Part shown: in pieces, positions 1 to 15,000 of the stretch | Position numbering within the stretch: the stretch's first letter is position 1 | Layout of the letters: every line of letters starts with the position of its first letter | From: Tritrichomonas musculus | Taxonomy: Eukaryota; Parabasalia; Tritrichomonadida; Tritrichomonadidae | Reading direction: 5' to 3' | Assembly (NCBI GenBank): GCA_039105265.1 | Contig: JAPFFF010000038.1 | Span: forward strand, 186,001-250,000 | Length of the DNA: 64,000 bases | Position numbers and translations under genes: made by a program | Notes under the pieces: model-generated | Database searches by the model: none | What the model was told of the DNA's origin: nothing | Seen by the model: only the letters and a program-made list of their open reading frames with translations

Positions 1-3000
1 GATTCTCTTCCAAACAACAACGATTCTCTTCCAAACAACAACGATTCTCTTCCAAACAACAACGATTCTCTTCCAAGTAGCATCGATTCTCTTCCATGCA
101 GCATCGATTCTCTTCCAAACAACAACGATTCTCTTCCAAGCAGCATCGATTCTCTTCCAAACAACAACGATTCTCTTCCAAACAACAACGATTCTCTTCC
201 AAACAACAACGATTCTCTTCCAAGCAGCATCGATTCTCTTCCAAACAACAACGATTCTCTTCCAAACAACAACGATTCTCTTCCAAACAACAACGATTCT
301 CTTCCAAGCAGCATCGATTCTCTTCCAAGCAGCATCGATTCTCTTCCAAACAACAACGATTCTCTTCCAAGCAGCATCGATTCTCTTCCAAACAACAACG
401 ATTCTCTTCCAAACAACAACGATTCTCTTCCAAACAACAACGATTCTCTTCCAAGCAGCATCGATTCTCTTCCAAACAACAACGATTCTCTTCCAAACAA
501 CAACGATTCTCTTCCAAACAACAACGATTCTCTTCCAAGCAGCATCGATTCTCTTCCAAGCAGCATCGATTCTCTTCCAAACAACAACGATTCTCTTCCA
601 AGCAGCATCGATTCTCTTCCAAACAACAACGATTCTCTTCCAAACAACAACGATTCTCTTCCAAACAACAACGATTCTCTTCCAAGCAGCATCGATTCTC
701 TTCCAAACAACAACGATTCTCTTCCAAACAACAACGATTCTCTTCCAAACAACAACGATTCTCTTCCAAACAACAACGATTCTCTTCCAAGCAGCATCGA
801 TTCTCTTCCAAGCAGCATCGATTCTCTTCCAAACAACAACGATTCTCTTCCAAGCAGCATCGATTCTCTTCCAAACAACAACGATTCTCTTCCAAACAAC
901 AACGATTCTCTTCCAAACAACAACGATTCTCTTCCAAGCAGCATCGATTCTCTTCCAAACAACAACGATTCTCTTCCAAACAACAACGATTCTCTTCCAA
1001 ACAACAACGATTCTCTTCCAAGCAGCATCGATTCTCTTCCAAGCAGCATCGATTCTCTTCCAAACAACAACGATTCTCTTCCAAGCAGCATCGATTCTCT
1101 TCCAAACAACAACGATTCTCTTCCAAACAACAACGATTCTCTTCCAAACAACAACGATTCTCTTCCAAGCAGCATCGATTCTCTTCCAAACAACAACGAT
1201 TCTCTTCCAAACAACAACGATTCTCTTCCAAACAACAACGATTCTCTTCCAAGCAGCATCGATTCTCTTCCAAGCAGCATCGATTCTCTTCCAAACAACA
1301 ACGATTCTCTTCCAAACAACAACGATTCTCTTCCAAACAACAACGATTCTCTTCCAAGCAGCATCGATTCTCTTCCAAGCAGCATCGATTATCTCCCAAA
1401 CAACAACGATTCTCTTCCAAACAACAACGATTCTCTTCCAAACAACAACGATTCTCTTCCAAACAACAACGATTCTCTTCCAAACAACAACGATTCTCTT
1501 CCAAGCAGCATCGATTCTCTTCCAAGCAGCATCGATTCTCTTCCAAACAACAACGATTCTCTTCCAAACAACAACGATTCTCTTCCAAACAACAACGATT
1601 CTCTTCCAAGCAGCATCGATTCTCTTCCAAACAACAACGATTCTCTTCCAAACAACAACGATTCTCTTCCAAACAACAACGATTCTCTTCCAAGCAGCAT
1701 CGATTCTCTTCCAAGCAGCATCGATTATCTCCCAAACAACAACGATTCTCTTCCAAGCAGCATCGATTCTCTTCCAAACAACAACGATTCTCTTCCAAGC
1801 AGCATCGATTCTCTTCCAAGCAGCATCGATTCTCTTCCAAACAACAACGATTCTCTTCCAAGCAGCATCGATTATCTCCCAAACAACAACGATTCTCTTC
1901 CAAGCAGCATCGATTCTCTTCCAAACAACAACGATTCTCTTCCAAACAACAACGATTCTCTTCCAAACAACAACGATTCTCTTCCAAACAACAACGATTC
2001 TCTTCCAAACAACAACGATTCTCTTCCAAACAACAACGATTCTCTTCCAAGCAGCATCGATTCTCTTCCAAGCAGCATCGATTCTCTTCCAAACAACAAC
2101 GATTCTCTTCCAAGCAGCATCGATTATCTCCCAAACAACAACGATTCTCTTCCAAGCAGCATCGATTCTCTTCCAAACAACAAAGATTCTCTTCCAAACA
2201 ACAACGATTCTCTTCCAAGCAGCATCGATTCTCTTCCAAACAACAACGATTCTCTTCCAAGCAGCATCGATTCTCTTCCAAGCAGCATCGATTCTCTTCC
2301 AAACAACAACGATTCTCTTCCAAGCAGCATCGATTATCTCCCAAACAACAACGATTCTCTTCCAAGCAGCATCGATTCTCTTCCAAACAACAAAGATTCT
2401 CTTCCAAGCAGCATCGATTCTCTTCCAAGCAGCATCGATTCTCTTCCAAGCAGCATCGATTCTCTTCCAAACAACAACGATTCTCTTCCAAACAACAACG
2501 ATTCTCTTCCAAGCAGCATCGATTCTCTTCCAAGCAGCATCGATTCTCTTCCAAACAACAACGATTCTCTTCCAAGCAGCATCGATTCTCTTCCAAACAA
2601 CAACGATTCTCTTCCAAACAACAACGATTCTCTTCCAAACAACAACGATTCTCTTCCAAGCAGCATCGATTCTCTTCCAAACAACAACGATTCTCTTCCA
2701 AACAACAACGATTCTCTTCCAAACAACAACGATTCTCTTCCAAGCAGCATCGATTCTCTTCCAAGCAGCATCGATTCTCTTCCAAACAACAACGATTCTC
2801 TTCCAAGCAGCATCGATTCTCTTCCAAACAACAACGATTCTCTTCCAAACAACAACGATTCTCTTCCAAACAACAACGATTCTCTTCCAAGCAGCATCGA
2901 TTCTCTTCCAAACAACAACGATTCTCTTCCAAACAACAACGATTCTCTTCCAAACAACAACGATTCTCTTCCAAGCAGCATCGATTCTCTTCCAAGCAGC

Positions 3001-6000
3001 ATCGATTCTCTTCCAAACAACAACGATTCTCTTCCAAACAACAACGATTCTCTTCCAAACAACAACGATTCTCTTCCAAGCAGCATCGATTCTCTTCCAA
3101 GCAGCATCGATTATCTCCCAAACAACAACGATTCTCTTCCAAACAACAACGATTCTCTTCCAAACAACAACGATTCTCTTCCAAACAACAACGATTCTCT
3201 TCCAAACAACAACGATTCTCTTCCAAGCAGCATCGATTCTCTTCCAAGCAGCATCGATTCTCTTCCAAACAACAACGATTCTCTTCCAAACAACAACGAT
3301 TCTCTTCCAAACAACAACGATTCTCTTCCAAGCAGCATCGATTCTCTTCCAAACAACAACGATTCTCTTCCAAACAACAACGATTCTCTTCCAAGCAGCA
3401 TCGATTCTCTTCCAAGCAGCATCGATTCTCTTCCAAACAACAACGATTCTCTTCCAAGCAGCATCGATTATCTCCCAAACAACAACGATTCTCTTCCAAG
3501 CAGCATCGATTCTCTTCCAAACAACAAAGATTCTCTTCCAAACAACAACGATTCTCTTCCAAACAACAACGATTCTCTTCCAAACAACAACGATTCTCTT
3601 CCAAGCAGCATCGATTCTCTTCCAAGCAGCATCGATTCTCTTCCAAACAACAACGATTCTCTTCCAAGCAGCATCGATTATCTCCCAAACAACAACGATT
3701 CTCTTCCAAGCAGCATCGATTCTCTTCCAAACAACAAAGATTCTCTTCCAAACAACAACGATTCTCTTCCAAGCAGCATCGATTCTCTTCCAAGCAGCAT
3801 CGATTCTCTTCCAAGCAGCATCGATTCTCTTCCAAACAACAACGATTCTCTTCCAAGCAGCATCGATTCTCTTCCAAGCAGCATCGATTCTCTTCCAAAC
3901 AACAACGATTCTCTTCCAAACAACAACGATTCTCTTCCAAGCAGCATCGATTCTCTTCCAAGCAGCATCGATTATCTCCTAAACAACAACGATTCTCTTC
4001 CAAGCAGCATCGATTCTCTTCCAAGCAGCATCGATTCTCTTCCAAGCAGCATCGATTCTCTTCCAAGCAGCATCGATTATCTCCCAAACAACAACGATTC
4101 TCTTCCAAGCAGCATCGATTATCTCCCAAACAACAACGATTCTCTTCCAAACAACAACGATTCTCTTCCAAGCAGCATCGATTCTCTTCCAAGCAGCATC
4201 GATTCTCTTCCAAGCAGCATCGATTCTCTTCCAAACAACAACGATTCTCTTCCAAGCAGCATCGATTCTCTTCCAAACAACAACGATTCTCTTCCAAACA
4301 ACAACGATTCTCTTCCAAACAACAACGATTCTCTTCCAAGCAGCATCGATTCTCTTCCAAGCAGCATCGATTCTCTTCCAAACAACAACGATTCTCTTCC
4401 AAGCAGCATCGATTCTCTTCCAAGCAGCATCGATTCTCTTCCAAGCAGCATCGATTCTCTTCCAAGCAGCATCGATTCTCTTCCAAACAACAACGATTCT
4501 CTTCCAAGCAGCATCGATTCTCTTCCAAACAACAACGATTCTCTTCCAAACAACAACGATTCTCTTCCAAACAACAACGATTCTCTTCCAAGCAGCATCG
4601 ATTCTCTTCCAAGCAGCATCGATTCTCTTCCAAACAACAACGATTCTCTTCCAAGCAGCATCGATTCTCTTCCAAGCAGCATCGATTATCTCCCAAACAA
4701 CAACGATTCTCTTCCAAGCAGCATCGATTCTCTTCCAAACAACAAAGATTCTCTTCCAAACAACAACGATTCTCTTCCAAGCAGCATCGATTCTCTTCCA
4801 AGCAGCATCGATTCTCTTCCAAGCAGCATCGATTCTCTTCCAAACAACAACGATTCTCTTCCAAGCAGCATCGATTATCTCCCAAACAACAACGATTCTC
4901 TTCCAAACAACAACGATTCTCTTCCAAACAACAACGATTCTCTTCCAAACAACAACGATTCTCTTCCAAACAACAACGATTCTCTTCCAAGCAGCATCGA
5001 TTCTCTTCCAAGCAGCATCGATTCTCTTCCAAACAACAACGATTCTCTTCCAAACAACAACGATTCTCTTCCAAACAACAACGATTCTCTTCCAAGCAGC
5101 ATCGATTCTCTTCCAAACAACAACGATTCTCTTCCAAACAACAACGATTCTCTTCCAAGCAGCATCGATTCTCTTCCAAGCAGCATCGATTCTCTTCCAA
5201 ACAACAACGATTCTCTTCCAAGCAGCATCGATTATCTCCCAAACAACAACGATTCTCTTCCAAGCAGCATCGATTCTCTTCCAAACAACAAAGATTCTCT
5301 TCCAAACAACAACGATTCTCTTCCAAACAACAACGATTCTCTTCCAAACAACAACGATTCTCTTCCAAGCAGCATCGATTCTCTTCCAAGCAGCATCGAT
5401 TCTCTTCCAAACAACAACGATTCTCTTCCAAGCAGCATCGATTATCTCCCAAACAACAACGATTCTCTTCCAAGCAGCATCGATTCTCTTCCAAACAACA
5501 AAGATTCTCTTCCAAACAACAACGATTCTCTTCCAAGCAGCATCGATTCTCTTCCAAGCAGCATCGATTCTCTTCCAAGCAGCATCGATTCTCTTCCAAA
5601 CAACAACGATTCTCTTCCAAGCAGCATCGATTCTCTTCCAAGCAGCATCGATTCTCTTCCAAACAACAACGATTCTCTTCCAAACAACAACGATTCTCTT
5701 CCAAGCAGCATCGATTCTCTTCCAAGCAGCATCGATTATCTCCTAAACAACAACGATTCTCTTCCAAGCAGCATCGATTCTCTTCCAAGCAGCATCGATT
5801 CTCTTCCAAGCAGCATCGATTCTCTTCCAAGCAGCATCGATTATCTCCCAAACAACAACGATTCTCTTCCAAGCAGCATCGATTATCTCCCAAACAACAA
5901 CGATTCTCTTCCAAACAACAACGATTCTCTTCCAAGCAGCATCGATTCTCTTCCAAGCAGCATCGATTCTCTTCCAAGCAGCATCGATTCTCTTCCAAAC

Positions 6001-9000
6001 AACAACGATTCTCTTCCAAGCAGCATCGATTCTCTTCCAAACAACAACGATTCTCTTCCAAACAACAACGATTCTCTTCCAAACAACAACGATTCTCTTC
6101 CAAGCAGCATCGATTCTCTTCCAAGCAGCATCGATTCTCTTCCAAACAACAACGATTCTCTTCCAAGCAGCATCGATTCTCTTCCAAGCAGCATCGATTC
6201 TCTTCCAAGCAGCATCGATTCTCTTCCAAGCAGCATCGATTCTCTTCCAAACAACAACGATTCTCTTCCAAGCAGCATCGATTCTCTTCCAAACAACAAC
6301 GATTCTCTTCCAAACAACAACGATTCTCTTCCAAACAACAACGATTCTCTTCCAAGCAGCATCGATTCTCTTCCAAGCAGCATCGATTCTCTTCCAAACA
6401 ACAACGATTCTCTTCCAAGCAGCATCGATTCTCTTCCAAGCAGCATCGATTCTCTTCCAAGCAGCATCGATTCTCTTCCAAACAACAACGATTCTCTTCC
6501 AAACAACAACGATTCTCTTCCAAACAACAACGATTCTCTTCCAAGCAGCATCGATTCTCTTCCAAACAACAACGATTCTCTTCCAAACAACAACGATTCT
6601 CTTCCAAGCAGCATCGATTCTCTTCCAAACAACAACGATTCTCTTCCAAACAACAACGATTCTCTTCCAAGCAGCATCGATTCTCTTCCAAGCAGCATCG
6701 ATTCTCTTCCAAGCAGCATCGATTCTCTTCCAAGCAGCATCGATTCTCTTCCAAGCAGCATCGATTCTCTTCCAAGCAGCATCGATTCTCTTCCAAACAA
6801 CAACGATTCTCTTCCAAGCAGCATCGATTATCTCCCAAACAACAACGATTCTCTTCCAAACAACAACGATTCTCTTCCAAACAACAACGATTCTCTTCCA
6901 AGCAGCATCGATTCTCTTCCAAGCAGCATCGATTCTCTTCCAAGCAGCATCGATTCTCTTCCAAACAACAACGATTCTCTTCCAAGCAGCATCGATTCTC
7001 TTCCAAGCAGCATCGATTCTCTTCCAAGCAGCATCGATTCTCTTCCAAACAACAACGATTCTCTTCCAAACAACAACGATTCTCTTCCAAGCAGCATCGA
7101 TTCTCTCCCAAACAACAACGATTCTCTTCCAAGCAGCATCGATTCTCTTCCAAGCAGCATCGATTCTCTTCCAAGCAGCATCGATTCTCTTCCAAGCAGC
7201 ATCGATTCTCTTCCAAGCAGCATCGATTCTCTTCCAAGCAGCATCGATTCTCTTCCAAACAACAACGATTCTCTTCCAAGCAGCATCGATTCTCTTCCAA
7301 GCAGCATCGATTCTCTTCCAAGCAGCATCGATTCTCTTCCAAACAACAACGATTCTCTTCCAAACAACAACGATTCTCTTCCAAACAACAACGATTCTCT
7401 TCCAAACAACAACGATTCTCTTCCAAGCAGCATCGATTCTCTTCCAAGCAGCATCGATTATCTCCCAAACAACAACGATTCTCTTCCAAGCAGCATCGAT
7501 TCTCTTCCAAGCAGCATCGATTCTCTTCCAAACAACAACGATTCTCTTCCAAACAACAACGATTCTCTTCCAAACAACAACGATTCTCTTCCAAGCAGCA
7601 TCGATTCTCTTCCAAACAACAACGATTCTCTTCCAAACAACAACGATTCTCTTCCAAACAACAACGATTCTCTTCCAAACAACAACGATTCTCTTCCAAA
7701 CAACAACGATTCTCTTCCAAGCAGCATCGATTCTCTTCCAAGCAGCATCGATTATCTCCCAAACAACAACGATTCTCTTCCAAGCAGCATCGATTCTCTT
7801 CCAAGCAGCATCGATTCTCTTCCAAACAACAACGATTCTCTTCCAAACAACAACGATTCTCTTCCAAGCAGCATCGATTCTCTTCCAAGCAGCATCGATT
7901 ATCTCCCAAACAACAACGATTCTCTTCCAAACAACAACGATTCTCTTCCAAGCAGCATCGATTCTCTTCCAAACAACAACGATTCTCTTCCAAGCAGCAT
8001 CGATTCTCTTCCAAACAACAACGATTCTCTTCCAAACAACAACGATTCTCTTCCAAACAACAACGATTCTCTTCCAAGCAGCATCGATTCTCTTCCAAGC
8101 AGCATCGATTCTCTTCCAAACAACAACGATTCTCTTCCAAACAACAACGATTCTCTTCCAAACAACAACGATTCTCTTCCAAACAACAACGATTCTCTTC
8201 CAAACAACAACGATTCTCTTCCAAGTAGCATCGATTCTCTTCCATGCAGCATCGATTATCTCCCAAACAACAACGATTCTCTTCCAAGCAGCATCGATTC
8301 TCTTCCAAGCAGCATCGATTCTCTTCCAAACAACAACGATTCTCTTCCAAACAACAACGATTCTCTTCCAAGCAGCATCGATTCTCTTCCAAGCAGCATC
8401 GATTCTCTTCCAAACAACAACGATTCTCTTCCAAACAACAACGATTCTCTTCCAAACAACAACGATTCTCTTCCAAGCAGCATCGATTCTCTTCCAAACA
8501 ACAACGATTCTCTTCCAAACAACAACGATTCTCTTCCAAACAACAACGATTCTCTTCCAAGCAGCATCGATTCTCTTCCAAGCAGCATCGATTCTCTTCC
8601 AAACAACAACGATTCTCTTCCAAGCAGCATCGATTCTCTTCCAAACAACAACGATTCTCTTCCAAACAACAACGATTCTCTTCCAAACAACAACGATTCT
8701 CTTCCAAGCAGCATCGATTCTCTTCCAAACAACAACGATTCTCTTCCAAACAACAACGATTCTCTTCCAAACAACAACGATTCTCTTCCAAGCAGCATCG
8801 ATTCTCTTCCAAGCAGCATCGATTCTCTTCCAAACAACAACGATTCTCTTCCAAACAACAACGATTCTCTTCCAAACAACAACGATTCTCTTCCAAGCAG
8901 CATCGATTCTCTTCCAAGCAGCATCGATTATCTCCCAAACAACAACGATTCTCTTCCAAACAACAACGATTCTCTTCCAAACAACAACGATTCTCTTCCA

Positions 9001-12000
9001 AACAACAACGATTCTCTTCCAAGCAGCATCGATTCTCTTCCAAGCAGCATCGATTCTCTTCCAAACAACAACGATTCTCTTCCAAACAACAACGATTCTC
9101 TTCCAAACAACAACGATTCTCTTCCAAGCAGCATCGATTCTCTTCCAAACAACAACGATTCTCTTCCAAACAACAACGATTCTCTTCCAAACAACAACGA
9201 TTCTCTTCCAAGCAGCATCGATTCTCTTCCAAACAACAACGATTCTCTTCCAAGCAGCATCGATTCTCTTCCAAACAACAACGATTCTCTTCCAAACAAC
9301 AACGATTCTCTTCCAAACAACAACGATTCTCTTCCAAGCAGCATCGATTCTCTTCCAAACAACAACGATTCTCTTCCAAACAACAACGATTCTCTTCCAA
9401 ACAACAACGATTCTCTTCCAAGCAGCATCGATTCTCTTCCAAGCAGCATCGATTCTCTTCCAAACAACAACGATTCTCTTCCAAGCAGCATCGATTCTCT
9501 TCCAAACAACAACGATTCTCTTCCAAACAACAACGATTCTCTTCCAAACAACAACGATTCTCTTCCAAGCAGCATCGATTCTCTTCCAAACAACAACGAT
9601 TCTCTTCCAAACAACAACGATTCTCTTCCAAACAACAACGATTCTCTTCCAAGCAGCATCGATTCTCTTCCAAGCAGCATCGATTCTCTTCCAAACAACA
9701 ACGATTCTCTTCCAAGCAGCATCGATTCTCTTCCAAACAACAACGATTCTCTTCCAAACAACAACGATTCTCTTCCAAACAACAACGATTCTCTTCCAAG
9801 CAGCATCGATTCTCTTCCAAACAACAACGATTCTCTTCCAAACAACAACGATTCTCTTCCAAACAACAACGATTCTCTTCCAAACAACAACGATTCTCTT
9901 CCAAGCAGCATCGATTCTCTTCCAAGCAGCATCGATTCTCTTCCAAACAACAACGATTCTCTTCCAAGCAGCATCGATTCTCTTCCAAACAACAACGATT
10001 CTCTTCCAAACAACAACGATTCTCTTCCAAACAACAACGATTCTCTTCCAAGCAGCATCGATTCTCTTCCAAACAACAACGATTCTCTTCCAAACAACAA
10101 CGATTCTCTTCCAAACAACAACGATTCTCTTCCAAGCAGCATCGATTCTCTTCCAAGCAGCATCGATTCTCTTCCAAACAACAACGATTCTCTTCCAAGC
10201 AGCATCGATTCTCTTCCAAACAACAACGATTCTCTTCCAAACAACAACGATTCTCTTCCAAACAACAACGATTCTCTTCCAAGCAGCATCGATTCTCTTC
10301 CAAACAACAACGATTCTCTTCCAAACAACAACGATTCTCTTCCAAACAACAACGATTCTCTTCCAAGCAGCATCGATTCTCTTCCAAGCAGCATCGATTC
10401 TCTTCCAAACAACAACGATTCTCTTCCAAACAACAACGATTCTCTTCCAAACAACAACGATTCTCTTCCAAGCAGCATCGATTCTCTTCCAAGCAGCATC
10501 GATTATCTCCCAAACAACAACGATTCTCTTCCAAACAACAACGATTCTCTTCCAAACAACAACGATTCTCTTCCAAACAACAACGATTCTCTTCCAAACA
10601 ACAACGATTCTCTTCCAAGCAGCATCGATTCTCTTCCAAGCAGCATCGATTCTCTTCCAAACAACAACGATTCTCTTCCAAACAACAACGATTCTCTTCC
10701 AAACAACAACGATTCTCTTCCAAGCAGCATCGATTCTCTTCCAAACAACAACGATTCTCTTCCAAACAACAACGATTCTCTTCCAAACAACAACGATTCT
10801 CTTCCAAGCAGCATCGATTCTCTTCCAAGCAGCATCGATTATCTCCCAAACAACAACGATTCTCTTCCAAGCAGCATCGATTCTCTTCCAAACAACAACG
10901 ATTCTCTTCCAAGCAGCATCGATTCTCTTCCAAGCAGCATCGATTCTCTTCCAAACAACAACGATTCTCTTCCAAGCAGCATCGATTATCTCCCAAACAA
11001 CAACGATTCTCTTCCAAGCAGCATCGATTCTCTTCCAAACAACAACGATTCTCTTCCAAACAACAACGATTCTCTTCCAAACAACAACGATTCTCTTCCA
11101 AACAACAACGATTCTCTTCCAAACAACAACGATTCTCTTCCAAACAACAACGATTCTCTTCCAAGCAGCATCGATTCTCTTCCAAGCAGCATCGATTCTC
11201 TTCCAAACAACAACGATTCTCTTCCAAGCAGCATCGATTATCTCCCAAACAACAACGATTCTCTTCCAAGCAGCATCGATTCTCTTCCAAACAACAAAGA
11301 TTCTCTTCCAAACAACAACGATTCTCTTCCAAGCAGCATCGATTCTCTTCCAAGCAGCATCGATTCTCTTCCAAGCAGCATCGATTCTCTTCCAAACAAC
11401 AACGATTCTCTTCCAAGCAGCATCGATTCTCTTCCAAGCAGCATCGATTCTCTTCCAAGCAGCATCGATTCTCTTCCAAACAACAACGATTCTCTTCCAA
11501 ACAACAACGATTCTCTTCCAAACAACAACGATTCTCTTCCAAACAACAACGATTCTCTTCCAAGCAGCATCGATTCTCTTCCAAGCAGCATCGATTCTCT
11601 TCCAAGCAGCATCGATTCTCTTCCAAGCAGCATCGATTCTCTTCCAAGCAGCATCGATTCTCTTCCAAACAACAACGATTCTCTTCCAAACAACAACGAT
11701 TCTCTTCCAAACAACAACGATTCTCTTCCAAGTAGCATCGATTCTCTTCCAAGCAGCATCGATTCTCTTCCAAACAACAACGATTCTCTTCCAAACAACA
11801 ACGATTCTCTTCCAAACAACAACGATTCTCTTCCAAACAACAACGATTCTCTTCCAAACAACAACGATTCTCTTCCAAGCAGCATCGATTCTCTTCCAAG
11901 CAGCATCGATTATCTCCTAAACAACAACGATTCTCTTCCAAGCAGCATCGATTCTCTTCCAAGCAGCATCGATTCTCTTCCAAGCAGCATCGATTCTCTT

Positions 12001-15000
12001 CCAAGCAGCATCGATTCTCTTCCAAACAACAACGATTCTCTTCCAAGCAGCATCGATTATCTCCCAAACAACAACGATTCTCTTCCAAGCAGCATCGATT
12101 ATCTCCCAAACAACAACGATTCTCTTCCAAACAACAACGATTCTCTTCCAAGCAGCATCGATTCTCTTCCAAGCAGCATCGATTCTCTTCCAAGCAGCAT
12201 CGATTCTCTTCCAAACAACAACGATTCTCTTCCAAGCAGCATCGATTCTCTTCCAAACAACAACGATTCTCTTCCAAAAAACAACGATTCTCTTCCAAAC
12301 AACAACGATTCTCTTCCAAGCAGCATCGATTCTCTTCCAAGCAGCATCGATTCTCTTCCAAACAACAACGATTCTCTTCCAAGCAGCATCGATTCTCTTC
12401 CAAGCAGCATCGATTCTCTTCCAAGCAGCATCGATTCTCTTCCAAGCAGCATCGATTCTCTTCCAAACAACAACGATTCTCTTCCAAGCAGCATCGATTC
12501 TCTTCCAAACAACAACGATTCTCTTCCAAACAACAACGATTCTCTTCCAAACAACAACGATTCTCTTCCAAGCAGCATCGATTCTCTTCCAAGCAGCATC
12601 GATTCTCTTCCAAGCAGCATCGATTCTCTTCCAAACAACAACGATTCTCTTCCAAACAACAACGATTCTCTTCCAAGCAGCATCGATTCTCTTCCAAACA
12701 ACAACGATTCTCTTCCAAACAACAACGATTCTCTTCCAAACAACAACGATTCTCTTCCAAGCAGCATCGATTCTCTTCCAAGCAGCATCGATTCTCTTCC
12801 AAACAACAACGATTCTCTTCCAAACAACAACGATTCTCTTCCAAGTAGCATCGATTCTCTTCCAAGCAGCATCGATTATCTCCCAAACAACAACGATTCT
12901 CTTCCAAGCAGCATCGATTCTCTTCCAAGCAGCATCGATTCTCTTCCAAACAACAACGATTCTCTTCCAAACAACAACGATTCTCTTCCAAACAACAACG
13001 ATTCTCTTCCAAACAACAACGATTCTCTTCCAAACAACAACGATTCTCTTCCAAACAACAACGATTCTCTTCCAAACAACAACGATTCTCTTCCAAGCAG
13101 CATCGATTCTCTTCCAAGCAGCATCGATTCTCTTCCAAACAACAACGATTCTCTTCCAAACAACAACGATTCTCTTCCAAACAACAACGATTCTCTTCCA
13201 AACAACAACGATTCTCTTCCAAACAACAACGATTCTCTTCCAAACAACAACGATTCTCTTCCAAACAACAACGATTCTCTTCCAAGCAGCATCGATTCTC
13301 TTCCAAGCAGCATCGATTCTCTTCCAAACAACAACGATTCTCTTCCAAGCAGCATCGATTATCTCCCAAACAACAACGATTCTCTTCCAAGCAGCATCGA
13401 TTCTCTTCCAAACAACAAAGATTCTCTTCCAAACAACAACGATTCTCTTCCAAACAACAACGATTCTCTTCCAAACAACAACGATTCTCTTCCAAACAAC
13501 AACGATTCTCTTCCAAACAACAACGATTCTCTTCCAAGCAGCATCGATTCTCTTCCAAGCAGCATCGATTCTCTTCCAAACAACAACGATTCTCTTCCAA
13601 GCAGCATCGATTATCTCCCAAACAACAACGATTCTCTTCCAAGCAGCATCGATTCTCTTCCAAACAACAACGATTCTCTTCCAAACAACAACGATTCTCT
13701 TCCAAGCAGCATCGATTCTCTTCCAAGCAGCATCGATTCTCTTCCAAGCAGCATCGATTCTCTTCCAAACAACAACGATTCTCTTCCAAGCAGCATCGAT
13801 TCTCTTCCAAGCAGCATCGATTCTCTTCCAAGCAGCATCGATTCTCTTCCAAACAACAACGATTCTCTTCCAAACAACAACGATTCTCTTCCAAACAACA
13901 ACGATTCTCTTCCAAACAACAACGATTCTCTTCCAAGCAGCATCGATTCTCTTCCAAGCAGCATCGATTATCTCCCAAACAACAACGATTCTCTTCCAAG
14001 CAGCATCGATTCTCTTCCAAGCAGCATCGATTCTCTTCCAAACAACAACGATTCTCTTCCAAACAACAACGATTCTCTTCCAAACAACAACGATTCTCTT
14101 CCAAGTAGCATCGATTCTCTTCCAAGCAGCATCGATTCTCTTCCAAACAACAACGATTCTCTTCCAAACAACAACGATTCTCTTCCAAACAACAACGATT
14201 CTCTTCCAAACAACAACGATTCTCTTCCAAACAACAACGATTCTCTTCCAAGCAGCATCGATTCTCTTCCAAGCAGCATCGATTATCTCCTAAACAACAA
14301 CGATTCTCTTCCAAGCAGCATCGATTCTCTTCCAAGCAGCATCGATTCTCTTCCAAGCAGCATCGATTCTCTTCCAAGCAGCATCGATTCTCTTCCAAAC
14401 AACAACGATTCTCTTCCAAGCAGCATCGATTATCTCCCAAACAACAACGATTCTCTTCCAAGCAGCATCGATTATCTCCCAAACAACAACGATTCTCTTC
14501 CAAACAACAACGATTCTCTTCCAAGCAGCATCGATTCTCTTCCAAGCAGCATCGATTCTCTTCCAAGCAGCATCGATTCTCTTCCAAACAACAACGATTC
14601 TCTTCCAAGCAGCATCGATTCTCTTCCAAACAACAACGATTCTCTTCCAAACAACAACGATTCTCTTCCAAACAACAACGATTCTCTTCCAAGCAGCATC
14701 GATTCTCTTCCAAGCAGCATCGATTCTCTTCCAAACAACAACGATTCTCTTCCAAGCAGCATCGATTCTCTTCCAAGCAGCATCGATTCTCTTCCAAGCA
14801 GCATCGATTCTCTTCCAAGCAGCATCGATTATCTCCCAAACAACAACGATTCTCTTCCAAACAACAACGATTCTCTTCCAAACAACAACGATTCTCTTCC
14901 AAGCAGCATCGATTCTCTTCCAAGCAGCATCGATTCTCTTCCAAACAACAACGATTCTCTTCCAAACAACAACGATTCTCTTCCAAGCAGCATCGATTCT

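Noticed and set aside
96-8228. Plus-strand ATG frame of 2,710 codons reading RFSSKQQ/RFSSKQH, and similar frames at 8244, 23553 and 25275
   Set aside because: They start only because a rare satellite variant creates CATGC and end where another variant creates TAG. The content is purely the 21-bp repeat.
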